From contig BLZA01000002.1 in NCBI GenBank assembly GCA_013423385.1, positions 186,001 through 250,000 of the forward strand: a stretch of 64,000 bases of DNA. The letters run 5' to 3'. This DNA comes from Naganishia liquefaciens (Eukaryota; Basidiomycota; Tremellomycetes; Filobasidiales; Filobasidiaceae). The first letter of the stretch is position 1. The number at the start of each line of letters is the position of its first letter. Positions 46,501 through 58,405 of the stretch are shown here, piece by piece. The notes beneath the pieces were generated by a model. It was not told the origin of the DNA, did no database searches, and saw only the letters and a list, made by a program, of their open reading frames with translations. The position numbers were made by a program, and so were the translations under genes.

Positions 46501-48432
46501 GCTTCCAATTGCTCCGAGGGACACCTTACTTTGGCCATGTAAGTAGAGTCAAAAAGCCATATTGGCAGACACCAAACGTTAGATTGTTCAGGCAAAGTGC
46601 TGCGGAATCTCAACTAGCCGCTGTCACCAAGACAGTTCTGCGCGTGCTATTGTCTTGCAAAGTCAACGAAAGTCCTCGAAATTCCAACAAGATTGGGCTC
46701 ATTAGGTGAGCAGCAAGTACGGTGTCACGGACTCGTCTGACGGGGCCCCCCCTCTCAGAGCTCTCATCCGAATGTATCTCAAGGACGTCGACACCAGCGC
46801 TTCTTCGTCGTAAGTCTTTGACCGAATGAGATGCGAAAGCTGATGCCACCACAGGGCAAAGACTATCGCAGAGATACTGGACCTTTACAAGCAAGGTAAA
46901 GGATATTCTTACGAGATAGTCATTGTACCTTACCTTTCCAGCGCTGGACATCTGTCGCAAACTGGAGTCACAGGGGGATCTCGCGTTACATGCAAAGGAC
47001 ACAGCATGGTTGTACAAGTCGCTGTTCAACCTCTCACTTGACGGCCTGAATCGCTGGAGCGAGACAGAGCACATCGTCGAAGGCTTCACCGTCGCGGTAG
47101 AAGTGAGTGCTCGCTGGACTCGCTACGCCAATAAGCTTAACGCCGCTGGCAGATGATGGAGATTTATAAGAGAATCCCTGGGGCTGAAGTTGATCCGGAT
47201 TTGGGTTTGCAAATCATTCGAGGGGTTCATGCCAGTTTGTGTGGAAATGGTAAGCCAATAGTCGCATGAAAGCAGATCTAATTGTCGGTGCAGTATTTGC
47301 CGCTAGAGAAACCGCAGACGAAGGCCAAAGAGTAGGTCAAACGTCAACGATTCGTGCTCTCGCTGACACCTCGTAGGCTAACCTATGGAGGAATGCTGAG
47401 GGACACCTACACAAGCTCAAGGCCGGGATCAAGGACGCCGCAGCCGTCACAGCAACAGCTGCGAAGGCGGCCCGCGAAATCCGATTGCATGCATACATTC
47501 TGGAAGTGGAGATCCTCGGTCGACTTCAGCGATTCGACGAAATTCAGGAAGCGCTCGAGGCAAGTTGTGCGATTTTGAACGACGTTGGTGGCGCTCTGAT
47601 CGTCGTCATATTTTCCAGAGTATCGACAACGAAGCGATTCCCATGCAGGTTTGTGAAGCTGTCGCAGATCTCAGTGTAAGTTGGCGATCCCACGCACAGC
47701 CGCCGACTCAAATGGTCTCCAGTTTGAGAAGGGACTTCCAGTCAAAGGTAGGCTAGAGATATCCTCTAAAAAGCTTTGGTCTAAACTGTTTTTAGTAACA
47801 CTCGCCTTGCAAAACCTCGCGCTCAAGGTTGCCTTCAAGGCCAACAATGCCTTTGATATTCTGAGGTGGGTCGCTCCGCGTCGTGTCACAACATGCCCTT
47901 ATAGGTCCTGGAGGTGGTCGCGATCCGTTATCGAGCTGTTGATACACAGACACGATGGCGACGATCTGGAGAATGCTCTGAGCCATGTGCAAAAGGCTAA
48001 AGAGATTGCCGATAATCACAAAGAAGAGGTAAGCTACAGGGCAGCGTACGTCTTGCCAGCTCTTGCTATACATTTGGACAGGTGCGCGACTCTGACGAAG
48101 TGGAATGGCTGTTGGCAACGAGTTGGAATCAAGGCTTGGACCTTCTCAAGTCGGTACATCCTCTGATCGACTGCTTCTTCTGCTGAGCGGAACATAGCCT
48201 TTCGAACGCGACTTGCCAGGCCAAGTCGTGGCTAGAGACTGCTTTGAGCTTTTGTTCGCTTGTCAAAAAGGGCGAGGAGCGAATGAACCATGTAAGTAGC
48301 GATTCCGACGGGAGTGACTGTTGCTGAAACTTTCGACCGATAGATGCGCAAGATTTACAAGTGAGTTAAAGCTGTTGAGGTGGACGCCCGACTGATTCAG
48401 GGAAGCACAGCAATGTATTGGCGAAGCAATGA
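43580..48432 (+). CDS. Meiosis-specific SPO22/ZIP4-like TPR protein
   Basis: A very intron-dense gene of about 4.85 kb, opening MHHAGPHKQPPNDFGQ and reading after the first intron GLVQDANRNLDDLRLE. Coding blocks of 20-110 residues alternate with roughly 45-60-nt introns throughout. Recognisable blocks in order: ENWDRLFAHCKSRQPASFAR, GRWLSKGLQMLDSKEGTAEI, RAQTITDDLLKSTDLS, VDEFRLEPSQAIAIGT with IIWKAADRLSQ, LDGLNRWSETEHIVEGFT with RIPGAEVDPDLGLQIIRG, HAYILEVEILGRLQRFDEIQ and a C-terminal helical repeat region ending NNVLAKQ. The helical repeats and the order match Spo22/Zip4 proteins, which scaffold crossover formation on meiotic chromosomes (ZMM group). I have not resolved every exon, so a break in the frame cannot be excluded. 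The family call is probable, not certain. Confidence 0.7.
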
Positions 48433-48878
48433 TTCCGTGAAGCGCGACTGAGGGCTGCAAGCAGGATGGCTTGCCATCAATTATGACAAGAAAATAGATC
48501 GCTATTCATGACATGCTTTACATGCGGCGATATTAGCGATCGCACGAGTCGCCGAGGTGAAACCTGAACACAATGAATGTGAGCTGAGCGAGCTTCATGC
48601 GGTGTTTCATGACGAGTTTGTAGTTTCTCGCTGCAAAGATACCATCTCGGCTTCAATCGCCCTAGAAGCGGTAACAAGAAGCGGTCCTTGTAATCCCAAA
48701 TGTCGCGATGCGCATAAGCGTATAGTCTGTCTCTAGAGCGCGAGCAACTCCTCAGGCGTCGCAACGTCGCCCCCTGCAGCGGAATGTATATTGTTGAATC
48801 AAATGACATCGTCAAGACATTCATCTACAACGACGCGACCCGATCCTGGCGTCTGCATCCCTAAACGAAGATGGCGCT
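48433..48878. other. Intergenic region between convergent genes
   Basis: About 450 bases of 3' flanks for the meiotic gene and UBI3. No gene seen. Confidence 0.5.
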
Positions 48879-50009
<1,131 letters not shown>

Positions 50010-50501
50010 ATGCTATTCCTTCACTCCCGCTCTTGTCGCCTCTTGGCCCTCCGAGGCCTCCACACAACAGCACGCACCCAAGTCCGTCCACCATCACTTA
50101 CACGCGTCGGCCCCCCATCCCTGCCCCGCGCAGAACAAGAAGAATTCGACGCCCTCGTCCGCGCCGCCAGCGCGGGACAATCAGGCATGCCCGATGCAGA
50201 ATCAATAAAAGCCGCCCTGAAGACGTCCTCGACCGTCAAGCAGGAAGCCCAATCGACGGCGACTGCAGCAACGCAGCAGGAACACCCGGATCTGCGGAAA
50301 CACGCACCGGTGCAGTTTGAAGGGGATGTGAATCCGCACACGGGGGAAGTCGGTGGGCCGAAGCGGGATCCGTTTCATGCCGGGGATGGGGATTGGCAGT
50401 ATAGCGGGAGGGTGACGGTAAGTGGAGGCGTTGGCAGGGGTGAGGCGCGGTGGGCATTGCTGAGCCTTTTTTTTCTTTTGCATTGCTTGCAGGACTTTTA
50501 A
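50010..50501 (+). CDS. SDH8: Succinate dehydrogenase assembly factor 4
   Basis: Two exons (50010-50417, 50493-50501) give 138 residues. The N-terminus MLFLHSRSCRLLALRGLHTT is basic and lacks acid residues, a mitochondrial presequence. The C-terminus holds the DUF1674 signature: DVNPHTGEVGGPKRDPFHAG, then DGDWQYSGRVTDF. SDHAF4 (yeast Sdh8) binds flavinylated Sdh1 in the matrix before it joins Sdh2. The last exon is nine bases, coding only Asp-Phe and the stop, so the final two conserved residues depend on correct splicing. Confidence 0.93.
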   Translation: MLFLHSRSCRLLALRGLHTTARTQVRPPSLTRVGPPSLPRAEQEEFDALVRAASAGQSGMPDAESIKAALKTSSTVKQEAQSTATAATQQEHPDLRKHAPVQFEGDVNPHTGEVGGPKRDPFHAGDGDWQYSGRVTVSGGVGRGEARWALLSLFFLLHCLQDF

Positions 50502-51009
50502 TGTGGCGGCATGTCCGGTCGCTTAGTTGTGGCAACTTGATAAAATTCAAAAGAGCGCGAGAGACGGTTGTAGGACAGATGGCTTATAATGACAACGATA
50601 TCTTGCTCGATAGCGGACACGCACCATACTCTGTGACTGTGACGTAAACCAAGGTCCGCATCGTTGTCTGGAGTCGGTCGCAACCAGCCGTCGCAGGCAG
50701 TGATCATTCGCTGCGCTCAAGCCTTCTTCCAGTACAACGACGGCGCGGAATGCCTATTGAGAGATTGAGGATCTTGGCCTTTTTGGGGGTCGATTGCTGG
50801 TCTCGAGTGGTATGTAACAGAGCGTACTTTGGCTAACGTCGATAACCAAGTCAGCGACCGTGTCGAGCTAGCTGCCTTAAACAAGGCGAGAACAGCTGGG
50901 GTGGCTGAGTCGTCCCGAAGGGGTACCGCTGCCCGAATAGGAAAGATGAAGAATTTCTATCCTTGAGTTAATTCTACATGGGTTCGCCACCACTACTGCT
51001 TCAACAAGG
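50502..51009. other. Intergenic region
   Basis: About 500 bases after SDHAF4. I see no gene. Confidence 0.5.
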
Positions 51010-51205
51010 ATGCCACTTGCCTGGGAGCTTAGATCCTTCCTTGTCTTTGGACTTTGCGCGATCAACGTGGTGCGACATGCCTCCATTCGTCTTTGCACGC
51101 TTGGCCGAAGACCGGAACGCGTGCTGGCTGAAATTCTCTCGCACATCCCCGATTTCGTAGTGTTTTTCAGGCTCGTGTGGGCACGCCAAGGTCCCTCATG
51201 ATGGA
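51010..51205 (-). pseudogene. Stray copy of the sugar transporter C-terminal tail
   Basis: Minus strand reads FRSSAKRAKTNGGMSHHVDR followed by AKSKDKEGSK, matching FRSSAKRAKMNRGMSHHVER and ADSKDKEEN at the very end of the sugar transporter at 53698. DNA identity also covers the preceding segment (GTAGTGTTT and GGGCACGCCAAGGTCC on the plus strand). Only the cytoplasmic tail is present; the twelve helices are absent. It is same-strand, 2.5 kb downstream of the intact gene, and has diverged by substitutions. Confidence 0.85.
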
Positions 51206-51277
51206 CAATCATGCTCATGTTTTGATAAACGATCTACGGAACTTTACAGCCAAAAACGGACAACTTGAACGAAAAGG

Positions 51278-51357
51278 GGAAAGACAAACGACATAGCTGG
51301 CATACCGGATGCGAAAAGGGGGAAGGAAGGGGACACAGCCGGCATACCGGATGCGCA
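51278..51357 (+). repeat. 42-bp tandem repeat, about two copies
   Basis: Two units that each contain GGCATACCGGATGCG, 42 bases apart, directly beside the transporter-tail relic. Their conceptual minus-strand reading repeats ASGMPA. Confidence 0.75.
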
Positions 51358-51399
51358 ACTTGATGGCAAACGGGCTCTACTTTCGCACGACCTTCCCAG

Positions 51400-53170
51400 C
51401 TGCCTGCCCTCCAGCCTTTCGGCCAAAGCCACGGGCCCTTGGAGGAGAGGTCAACCCAGCCTCGAGCCAGTTTGCTTGTAGCCTGCATCCAATTCGGCTT
51501 TTTCTTCGCGGCCTCTTTCCTCTTGCCTTCCTCGGTTGCTTTCTTTTGTGCGGCCTCTTCTTTAGACGCACGCTTGGCCGGAGCCTCTGACCAAATCTGT
51601 CCCTTCTGCAAGGGATACTTGCTCTCGAGCTTGGCTTTCAACCAGGGATAAGCTTTGCCTTAGCCTATAGATACAGTCAGTTCCGGGCGGAGTGAGCTCT
51701 TCGCTATAAGTCACTCACGCATAATGTAGATCTGCTTGGAGCCCAGCTTCATAGGATTCACCGATTCAATTGCTTTCAGAAACGCCGCTTCGAACGCGAC
51801 TGTCATTCACTTTGTTTCTTACAATATTTGTTCTGCAACCGCATACGAGTCGAAATAACGGGAGAAACCTTGAACGTGTATTGCTCTGGATTGACCACAA
51901 TGGTACAAATCCCACTGATCGCAAGAGATCAATATGGAGTTGCAATGTGTGAGTTAAGTAACAAAGCACACCATAGGCCCGATCCGTCGCTTGCGTCAGA
52001 AAGATGATCTGTGCCTTCATGCCGAAAGGGATGCCGGGCTCACGATTGCATTGCCGAATCCACCGTTCACGAAAGTCTAGACAAAAGACATCATGTCCGC
52101 GTAGGAGTTGTCTATCGCATCTGCAGAACGTTCCAAAACTCTCTTGTCGACTTCAGCCTGCCAACCCGCGTCTTTGGCGCCGATTCTTGCCCGATGTGCC
52201 GGATTGGTACCAGCGTTTTTGAACATATAACTTCCTAGATGTCGGTGCTCGAATTTCGTTCCCTTGGATCATATATGGATTTCGATTCGTGTCTACACAA
52301 TCAAATTAGCCTCAGGGCTTGTAAGGCAAGACGGCGACCATCTTCTGCCGGCTTACCTTGTCAATATGTGAACGTAGACTCCCATTTGCCTTTGAAGGAC
52401 CTCTTTCGATGCGAAGCGGGACCCTACCGTCTCGTCCTTTGGCGAGCTCAGCAGCCTGGCGTTTGTGTTCGTCGCTCTCGAAAGAAAACGCTCCGAAAAT
52501 TTGGCTCGCATCTATCACCTGAGCGATACTCTAAGCCGGTTGGCCATCGATGAAGTCACGATATCGCATTGATCTAGCATTGCTGCCAATCGAGGATTGT
52601 TGTCGGTTCATACGATAGTTGTCAGAATCCACTGATAGGGGTTAGTATCAGGATCGATTTCATCATGGCTCTTTACGTGTGCCTCCTGCGCGAATGTCCG
52701 GTCAGGCAGACGAATGGGTTGGAGATATCGCATGTCCAGAGATTCAAAGTATCGCTTCCCAGCTCCCAGAACCAGTTGATCATCCTCTACTGCTAGCTTA
52801 CTGATCTTGTCTTTGAGGCGATCGTCCGCTTTCGCAGCAGCCATTATTCTCTGCTAACGCTCCGATAGCAATTGCATCGACGAATCGAGAGGACCTCTTT
52901 GCAAAGCCTTGTGCGCCATGTCATATCGCATGAAGTGACTCTCGGCGCAATTGATCGATTCTTTCTGATGATCATTATTGGGGTCCTTGCTCTTACCGAA
53001 AGCAACCTCGTATGCGATAATCTCATCAAGTGATCATAGCGCTGCTGTCTCCCATTTCGGCCACTTTGGTGTAGTGGAGCTGATCGTCAATACCGCTTGT
53101 AAATCATCGACTAGCAGACGTACCTTATCGACCAGATCACGGACATGTTGCCAAGATTGATGCTTGCCGA
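51400..53170 (-). pseudogene. Degraded coding remnants of an unrecognised gene
   Basis: On the minus strand several stretches read like real protein exons: RMLYQPIRL-type block MRYLQPIRLPDRTFAQEAHV with DEIDPDTNPYQWIL (52608-52844), DASQIFGAFSFESDEHKRQA with LRIERGPSKANGSL (52312-52518), IPFGMKAQIIFLTQATDRAY (about 51975-52080), FEAAFLKAIESVNPMKLGSK (about 51730-51790) and LKAKLESKYPLQKGQIWSEA followed by a Lys/Ala-rich tail (51470-51650). They keep the same order and strand, but the frame between them appears interrupted in places. I do not recognise the family. It could be a dying host gene, an active gene with splice sites I misjudged, or a remnant of a mobile element. Confidence 0.35.
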
Positions 53171-53697
53171 CGCACCCTGCTATTCTCGCGAATAATCTTC
53201 GACCTCCGCATCCACGTCTAAATTCACATCAATTGACTGAACCCTCTGGACGGTGCTGGTCCTGCACGGGGTCCGGGTTGCGGCCCAAGTGTTCTGAAAG
53301 CGTAGGGGAGCGAGCATACTTGAAAGGAGCAGGATTCAAGTCCAAAGGAGGCGGAGGGCAACCAAGATCTCGAGTCCGGGTGTGAGTGTGTGACGGTTGA
53401 CCGGTGTATCGGTTGGTGCTGAAGTGCTTTTTCGTTCTCGAGTTGTTTTCTGGGGGTATATATGCCCCGAGCTTGTACTGTGTAAACGCGGTCGAGCGTT
53501 CATACAGAGCCTTGTGCATTATACACATGTTGTCAAGTGTTGCCTCACATGTCTGTCTAGACCAACCCAGCCTTTGCCTTGACCGACTCTGCGTGAATCC
53601 TGATAGACCAAGAATGCCGTTATCTGATGTGTGGTAGAGATCATCATATGGATACAAGAATTACCCTAGTTATACAGATTATCGCCCACGTCTAGCT

Positions 53698-55559
53698 TCA
53701 AACCTCGTTCTCCTCCTTGTCCTTGGAGTCTGCGCGTTCCACATGATGCGACATGCCTCGGTTCATCTTTGCACGCTTGGCCGATGATCGGAACTCATCC
53801 TGACCGAAGTTCTCCGTGGCGCTTCCGATCTTGTAGTGTTTCCAGGCTCGAGTGGGCACGCCAAGGTCCATCATAATGCTGATTTCCTCTAATGACCGGC
53901 CTAAGCTTTCTGGGATACAGAAGTAAACGAACGCCTGAAGAAGGAAGCAGTGAAGCGTAAGAGACCAGAACCGCAGTTGCGCGAAAAAAAAAGCCAACGC
54001 AACACTCACGACCGAAATCACGCCTCCGCCTGCGTAGATCCAGCCTACCATGGGCCCAAGATTGGCTTGGTCCGCGTCAAAGAGATAGGGCAGCGTAAAC
54101 GTCACCGCCCAGGCGCAGATCCAGAAACCAGCGGTGCCGATCGACATGATCTTGGTCTTGTTCTTGCCGTGCGAAAGTTCGGTGGCAACGGCCCAGGCGA
54201 GGGGACCCTGGAATGCCACGTTAGCTGCAACCTCTACTCCAGAACCCGCGCGACTCACCCAAGCCAAGTTGAAGGCAAACACGTAAAGCATGATCATGGC
54301 AACGATGGCGGTGTTTTCGCTGTCGGTCCTGTCCCTCTTGATACCGATGGCGCCGATGACAACGTCGGTCGCGGTCATAAAGATTCCGGTCGAAATTAGC
54401 AACGGCCGTCGACCGAATCGGTTGACGAGGAAAAGGGAAACGATGACACCGACGACCTCGATAACGTCAACGATGATCGTGTACAAGAACGCGTTGGTCT
54501 GTCCGATATCCACAAAGAATCGCGTGGCGTATGAAAAGATGAATTGGACACCAGATATTTGCTGGCAACAAAGGATACCAAAGGCGCAGATAAATCGTCG
54601 TCGGTCGGCCGGAATCTTGATCAGATCACTCCACTTGGATTGGTTGCCTTCATTGTTCTTCTCGGCGTTTCGCGCCTCGATCAGGATCGACAACTCGGTC
54701 TCGGCATCGAGATCGTCATTCTTCTTGTGCAGTCGCTCCAATGCTCGGAATGCCTTGTCGTCTTTTCCTTTTTGTGTGAGCCACCGCGGGGATTCGATGA
54801 CAAAGAAGGATCCGACAAATAGTAGCAGGGTGATGAGAACGTTGAAAGCGATCGGGAATCGCCACGAAAAGGTGCTTTCATAGTCCTTGGTGCCTTGCGC
54901 GATCACGGCTCCAATGACCTGACCGACGGCCAAAGTCAATTGCCAGGTAGAGACGACCGAACCTCGAATGGCAGCGGGCGGGATTTCGGAGAGGTACATG
55001 GGTACACAGTTACTGATGATACCGACACCGATACCGAGGATGAGTCGACCGACAATGAGCAATGACACTGAACCGACAATGATCAACTGAAGGATACATC
55101 CGATCGTAACGATGATGACGGCCGCGCGGAGTGCTCCCTTTCGTCCGAGGTAGTCGCCCAGCAAGGAGGCACACAAGGATCCGACGAATTCACCAGCCTG
55201 CACGATCGAGGCGAAAACTGAGGTGTATTTTGAAGACAATTGATAGGTTCCGTCGGGTTGCAGATCTCCGAAATCGCTCAAGAATCTGGGCATTTCCAGA
55301 ATACCGGTGAAGTAGGTTCCATCGTAGCCGTAAAGAAAGGCGCCAATAACAAAGACCTGCGGATAACGAATGAGCCGCGTCCTGTCTGCCGATTTCCGCA
55401 AAGACTTACACTGCAGTAGAACAGGGCGCGACGATTGGATTTGTGCCAACTAGATCGAAAGTGTGAGCATCGCGGTTTGCAGATCGCACGTATCACTCAC
55501 ATAGGCACCGACTCGAGGCCGACGAGCTCGTTCGTACCGGCGGGAATGGCTGCGACCAT
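53698..55559 (-). CDS. MFS sugar transporter
   Basis: Five exons (55559-55501, 55449-55410, 55356-54259, 54207-54010, 53934-53698) give 543 residues. Sugar porter marks are present: VFVIGAFLYGYDGTYFTGIL in helix 1, DYLGRKGALRAAVIIV in the helix 2-3 loop, GRLILGIGVGIISNCVPMYL in helix 4, ESPRWLTQKGKDDKAFRALE in the central loop, NRFGRRPLLISTGI after helix 8, and PESLGRSLEEI after helix 12. It is a plasma-membrane hexose or related H+ symporter; the substrate is unknown. Two introns near the 3' end could be read through without a stop, giving a longer but less family-like protein. The C-terminal tail is duplicated as a relic at 51010. Confidence 0.93.
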
Positions 55560-57288
55560 CTTGGTTCTTGCTTGAGCGATTAGTTTCTGGTATGCGTACG
55601 CGGCCACCGCCAGGGGAATCGCGATGAGCTTGATTTATATGTTGTCACAGAGTCTATGGCTCTATTGGCTGTATCTGTTCCTGGGGGAAAATTAGGTGGC
55701 CGGGAGATGTCTCTTCCCTGGTAGGCTTCTCCAGCGGCTGGGTGCGCACAAGGGCAAGGGACATGTCATCGTCGGGCAAATTTTTCAGTCTCTTCCAGGA
55801 GTCTTGCCGCCTCTCCTGCTGATATCGGCCATAGGCGACTAGCTCGCTTAGCTGCTCTTTTGGCCAGCTTAGCATAGCCTATGCAAGTTTTGACCTCAAC
55901 CGCCGGGGCAAGGGAGGGGCAACAGACGGGTCGACCATCTGATCTGTGCGGATCGAAATAGGCGAACTCGGCAAGAGAATGTCCACTAGCGTCTCCCCTT
56001 TTTTGAGAGCTTTTTTAAGGTTGTCGCGCTGGGCAGCTGCTGGGCATTCGATCCCGAACAGGCGGACAGACGTCACTTGCCGCAAAATTGACCGAGCTTG
56101 GGAACACTGACGGCAGCAGTCATAGCTATTATTGTGTGACTGCTGTTCAGCTAGCTCTGACGACGAGCGACAATGGAAATATCACGGGGAAAAAGATAGC
56201 TGGAAAAGTTTTGGAAAGCCAAACGGGTCCTGGTGCAGTGGTATTCTGTGTGGTTATTACAGAAGTTCAGCTATCAGCTGCTGTGCTAGACAAGAAGAAA
56301 AAGCCATTTCATCACTGGCGTCTCTGGCTGTTGGACCAGTAGACAGGCATTTGCAGCCTCATCAGCTCATAGAGCGGGCTACACTGCTGCTCCCTTACGT
56401 TGATAGAGATCAGAGGCTCACAACAGAGGTGAATCATAGATAGCCAGATCTTCAAGAGCGGCTCTGGACATAAGAGCGGCTCTGGACACCCTATGCCGAT
56501 GCCCTGCAAGCGACTGATGAACAGTTATCGAGTACAAGCCCTTTCTACAGGTTGCAGCAATTCGTGCCAGCTCGCAGCTGGCAGCCAGCTTTGCAGCTCG
56601 ACTAGGCGGCTGACGACGTGACCGAGGACAGGTTTTGGTGACTAAATCAGAGACAAGTCATGTGATTAACATGTGCCGCACCGGGATACGAGTATGCCGC
56701 CGGCAAGCCGGCACTGGCCGGACATGTGGACCGCATTGCTCCGGACGGCAGCAGCGGGAGCAGGTATCGCAAGCTGTATCATCCCGGTGCAAGAGCACTT
56801 GTAAGCTCTTAGTAATGCAGAGCGTTGCCGTGTCGAGCTCTTTGTCGCGATGTTCAGTACAGGTCAAGTGGTAAGGTCCGAATCCGCTTGTTAGCTGTTG
56901 GCCAGTTCCTCGACTACAGGGAAGTCGGTCTTATCATCTCGTATTCACGTCATTTCGGTCGTCGTATCACGGTCTCCGTCTTGAATGGGGAATATTTCTT
57001 GCTATATGTGCTGCTCAGCTATTGCGACCCACAGCTTCGCTCACGGAGCTGAGTGAGGCGCCTTGAAAGCAATGGGTCTTTTGAAAGGTAATTCTGGTGG
57101 TCATGCATCGATTCACTGCTGCAGCACATCTCCGAGCAAATGAAACCCTAGATTCGAGGATCTGCTATCCCGCTGTGCGACTCGGACATTATGATACACA
57201 CTCGCTGTCCTTCATTCGCTACAGTGCACAACGCTTCGAATTTCCGCAGCCTGATTAGGGGTGCCCAATTCGTGGCGGGCTCGCCTTG
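55560..57288. other. Intergenic region with short coding-like frames
   Basis: About 1.7 kb. Two neighbouring minus-strand frames (55879-56085 with DNLKKALKKGETLVDILLP, and 55654-55875 with SELVAYGRYQQERRQDSW) look protein-like but belong to no family I recognise; they may be relics. A tandem repeat lies at 56454-56488. Confidence 0.4.
56454..56488 (+). repeat. 18-bp tandem repeat, two copies
   Basis: AAGAGCGGCTCTGGACA twice in a row, separated by one T. Each unit contains the short inverted repeat AGAGC/GCTCT. Confidence 0.85.
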
Positions 57289-58250
57289 CTAGTCGGCCGC
57301 AGTCGGTATGGCCTTGTCCTTATCCGCCTCTTTCTCAGCCTGCGTTAATAATCTACCCTTCTCGCGCGTCTCTTCTCTCTCGCTGTAACGGTCGTTCAAG
57401 AATTCCATGTGCGGCCCAACAATCATCGAAACCTTGACTAGCTCTTCACAAACATCGACGATGCGATCTCGGTTTGATGACGGTTTTAAGCGCCCGGCAG
57501 GTGTAAAGCTCTTCCAGGCAAGAGGCAGGGATGACTGAAAGCATCATGAGCTCGACGACTTGACAGCCAAAGAGACTGACTGACCTGATTCGGAATAACA
57601 AACATGCGCATCCAGCGCCCAAGTATCCGCAGCGTATTGACAGTGTTGAAGGATTGACTACCACCGTTGACCTGGACCGACGTCAAAGCCGTGTAACATG
57701 TTTGTTTATGCTACTTGCCTGCGCAAAACCTAGTATTCTCCCCTGTGTTGGTCGTACGGAACCGGTCGATAGTGGGATCCAGTCAATTTGATTCTTCATG
57801 ACTGCTGTTATATTGCCGTGCTGTTCGGGGCTGCACCAGAATTGCGCTTCGCTCCAAGTGCTCAGGTCTCTGAGCTCTTGTACTTTAGGATGATTGTGTT
57901 GTATATCGTCCTTGACGGGCAGTCCTTGAGGATCGTAGACCTTGACGTCGCACCCTATTCTATCCAGAATCCGGGCTGCTTCGAAGGCCATGAGCTTAGA
58001 GAACGATCTGAAGCCAGTTCAGCAAAAGCAACCGCCAAGACGGAGCGACATACCTTTCCCGCAAACTTCCGTAGAGCACGAGGATCTTGATTTTCTCGCT
58101 GCGTGCCTCATGCATCTTCGTCACGGCGTCCAGATCCAGCCCTTGCACCCAGTCTTCGCCGTCTACCGCTTTCGAGCCGTCCGCAAGGGTCTCTGCGCCG
58201 GGAATAGGTGAGGCCCGGTAGACCTTGTAGCCGTCGGTAGCGCTTGCCAT
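57289..58250 (-). CDS. arsH: ArsH-type NADPH-dependent FMN reductase
   Basis: Four exons (58250-58054, 58007-57719, 57671-57585, 57534-57289) give 272 residues. The FMN phosphate loop reads [20 protein letters not shown]; then come [14 protein letters not shown], the ArsH-specific [20 protein letters not shown], and [20 protein letters not shown]. The C-terminal part follows the family ([20 protein letters not shown]). ArsH reduces quinones and oxidises trivalent organoarsenicals. No arsenate reductase or Acr3 gene is adjacent. Intron 2 (57672-57718) starts GCAAGT, a GC donor. An in-frame Met 60 bases upstream (58310) would add a basic leader MLLRTLRPYRSHICAQRLFS that looks like a mitochondrial presequence; the start is therefore open. 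Confidence 0.9.
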
Positions 58251-58395
58251 GCTAAAAAGTCTTTGAGCGCAAATGTGCGAGCGATACGGCCGTAGTGTTC
58301 GAAGAAGCATTCAAGCTGCGCCAAGCTGGAACATGTATACGGTCTTGATGTCTTGTCCGATGGCAATCAAGGTTCCCGAACGAGCCCTCGGTGTG

Positions 58396-58405
58396 ACTTT
58401 TTATA
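58396..58405 (-). promoter_or_regulatory. TATA box upstream of arsH
   Basis: The minus strand reads TATAAAAAGT about 90 bases before the upstream in-frame Met at 58310 and 150 before the Met at 58250. A short upstream frame (ATGTTCCAGC... to a TGA) lies between. Confidence 0.45.

Noticed and set aside
57289-58250. Arsenic resistance cluster
   Set aside because: No arsenite exporter, arsenate reductase or arsenite methyltransferase gene is seen near arsH.
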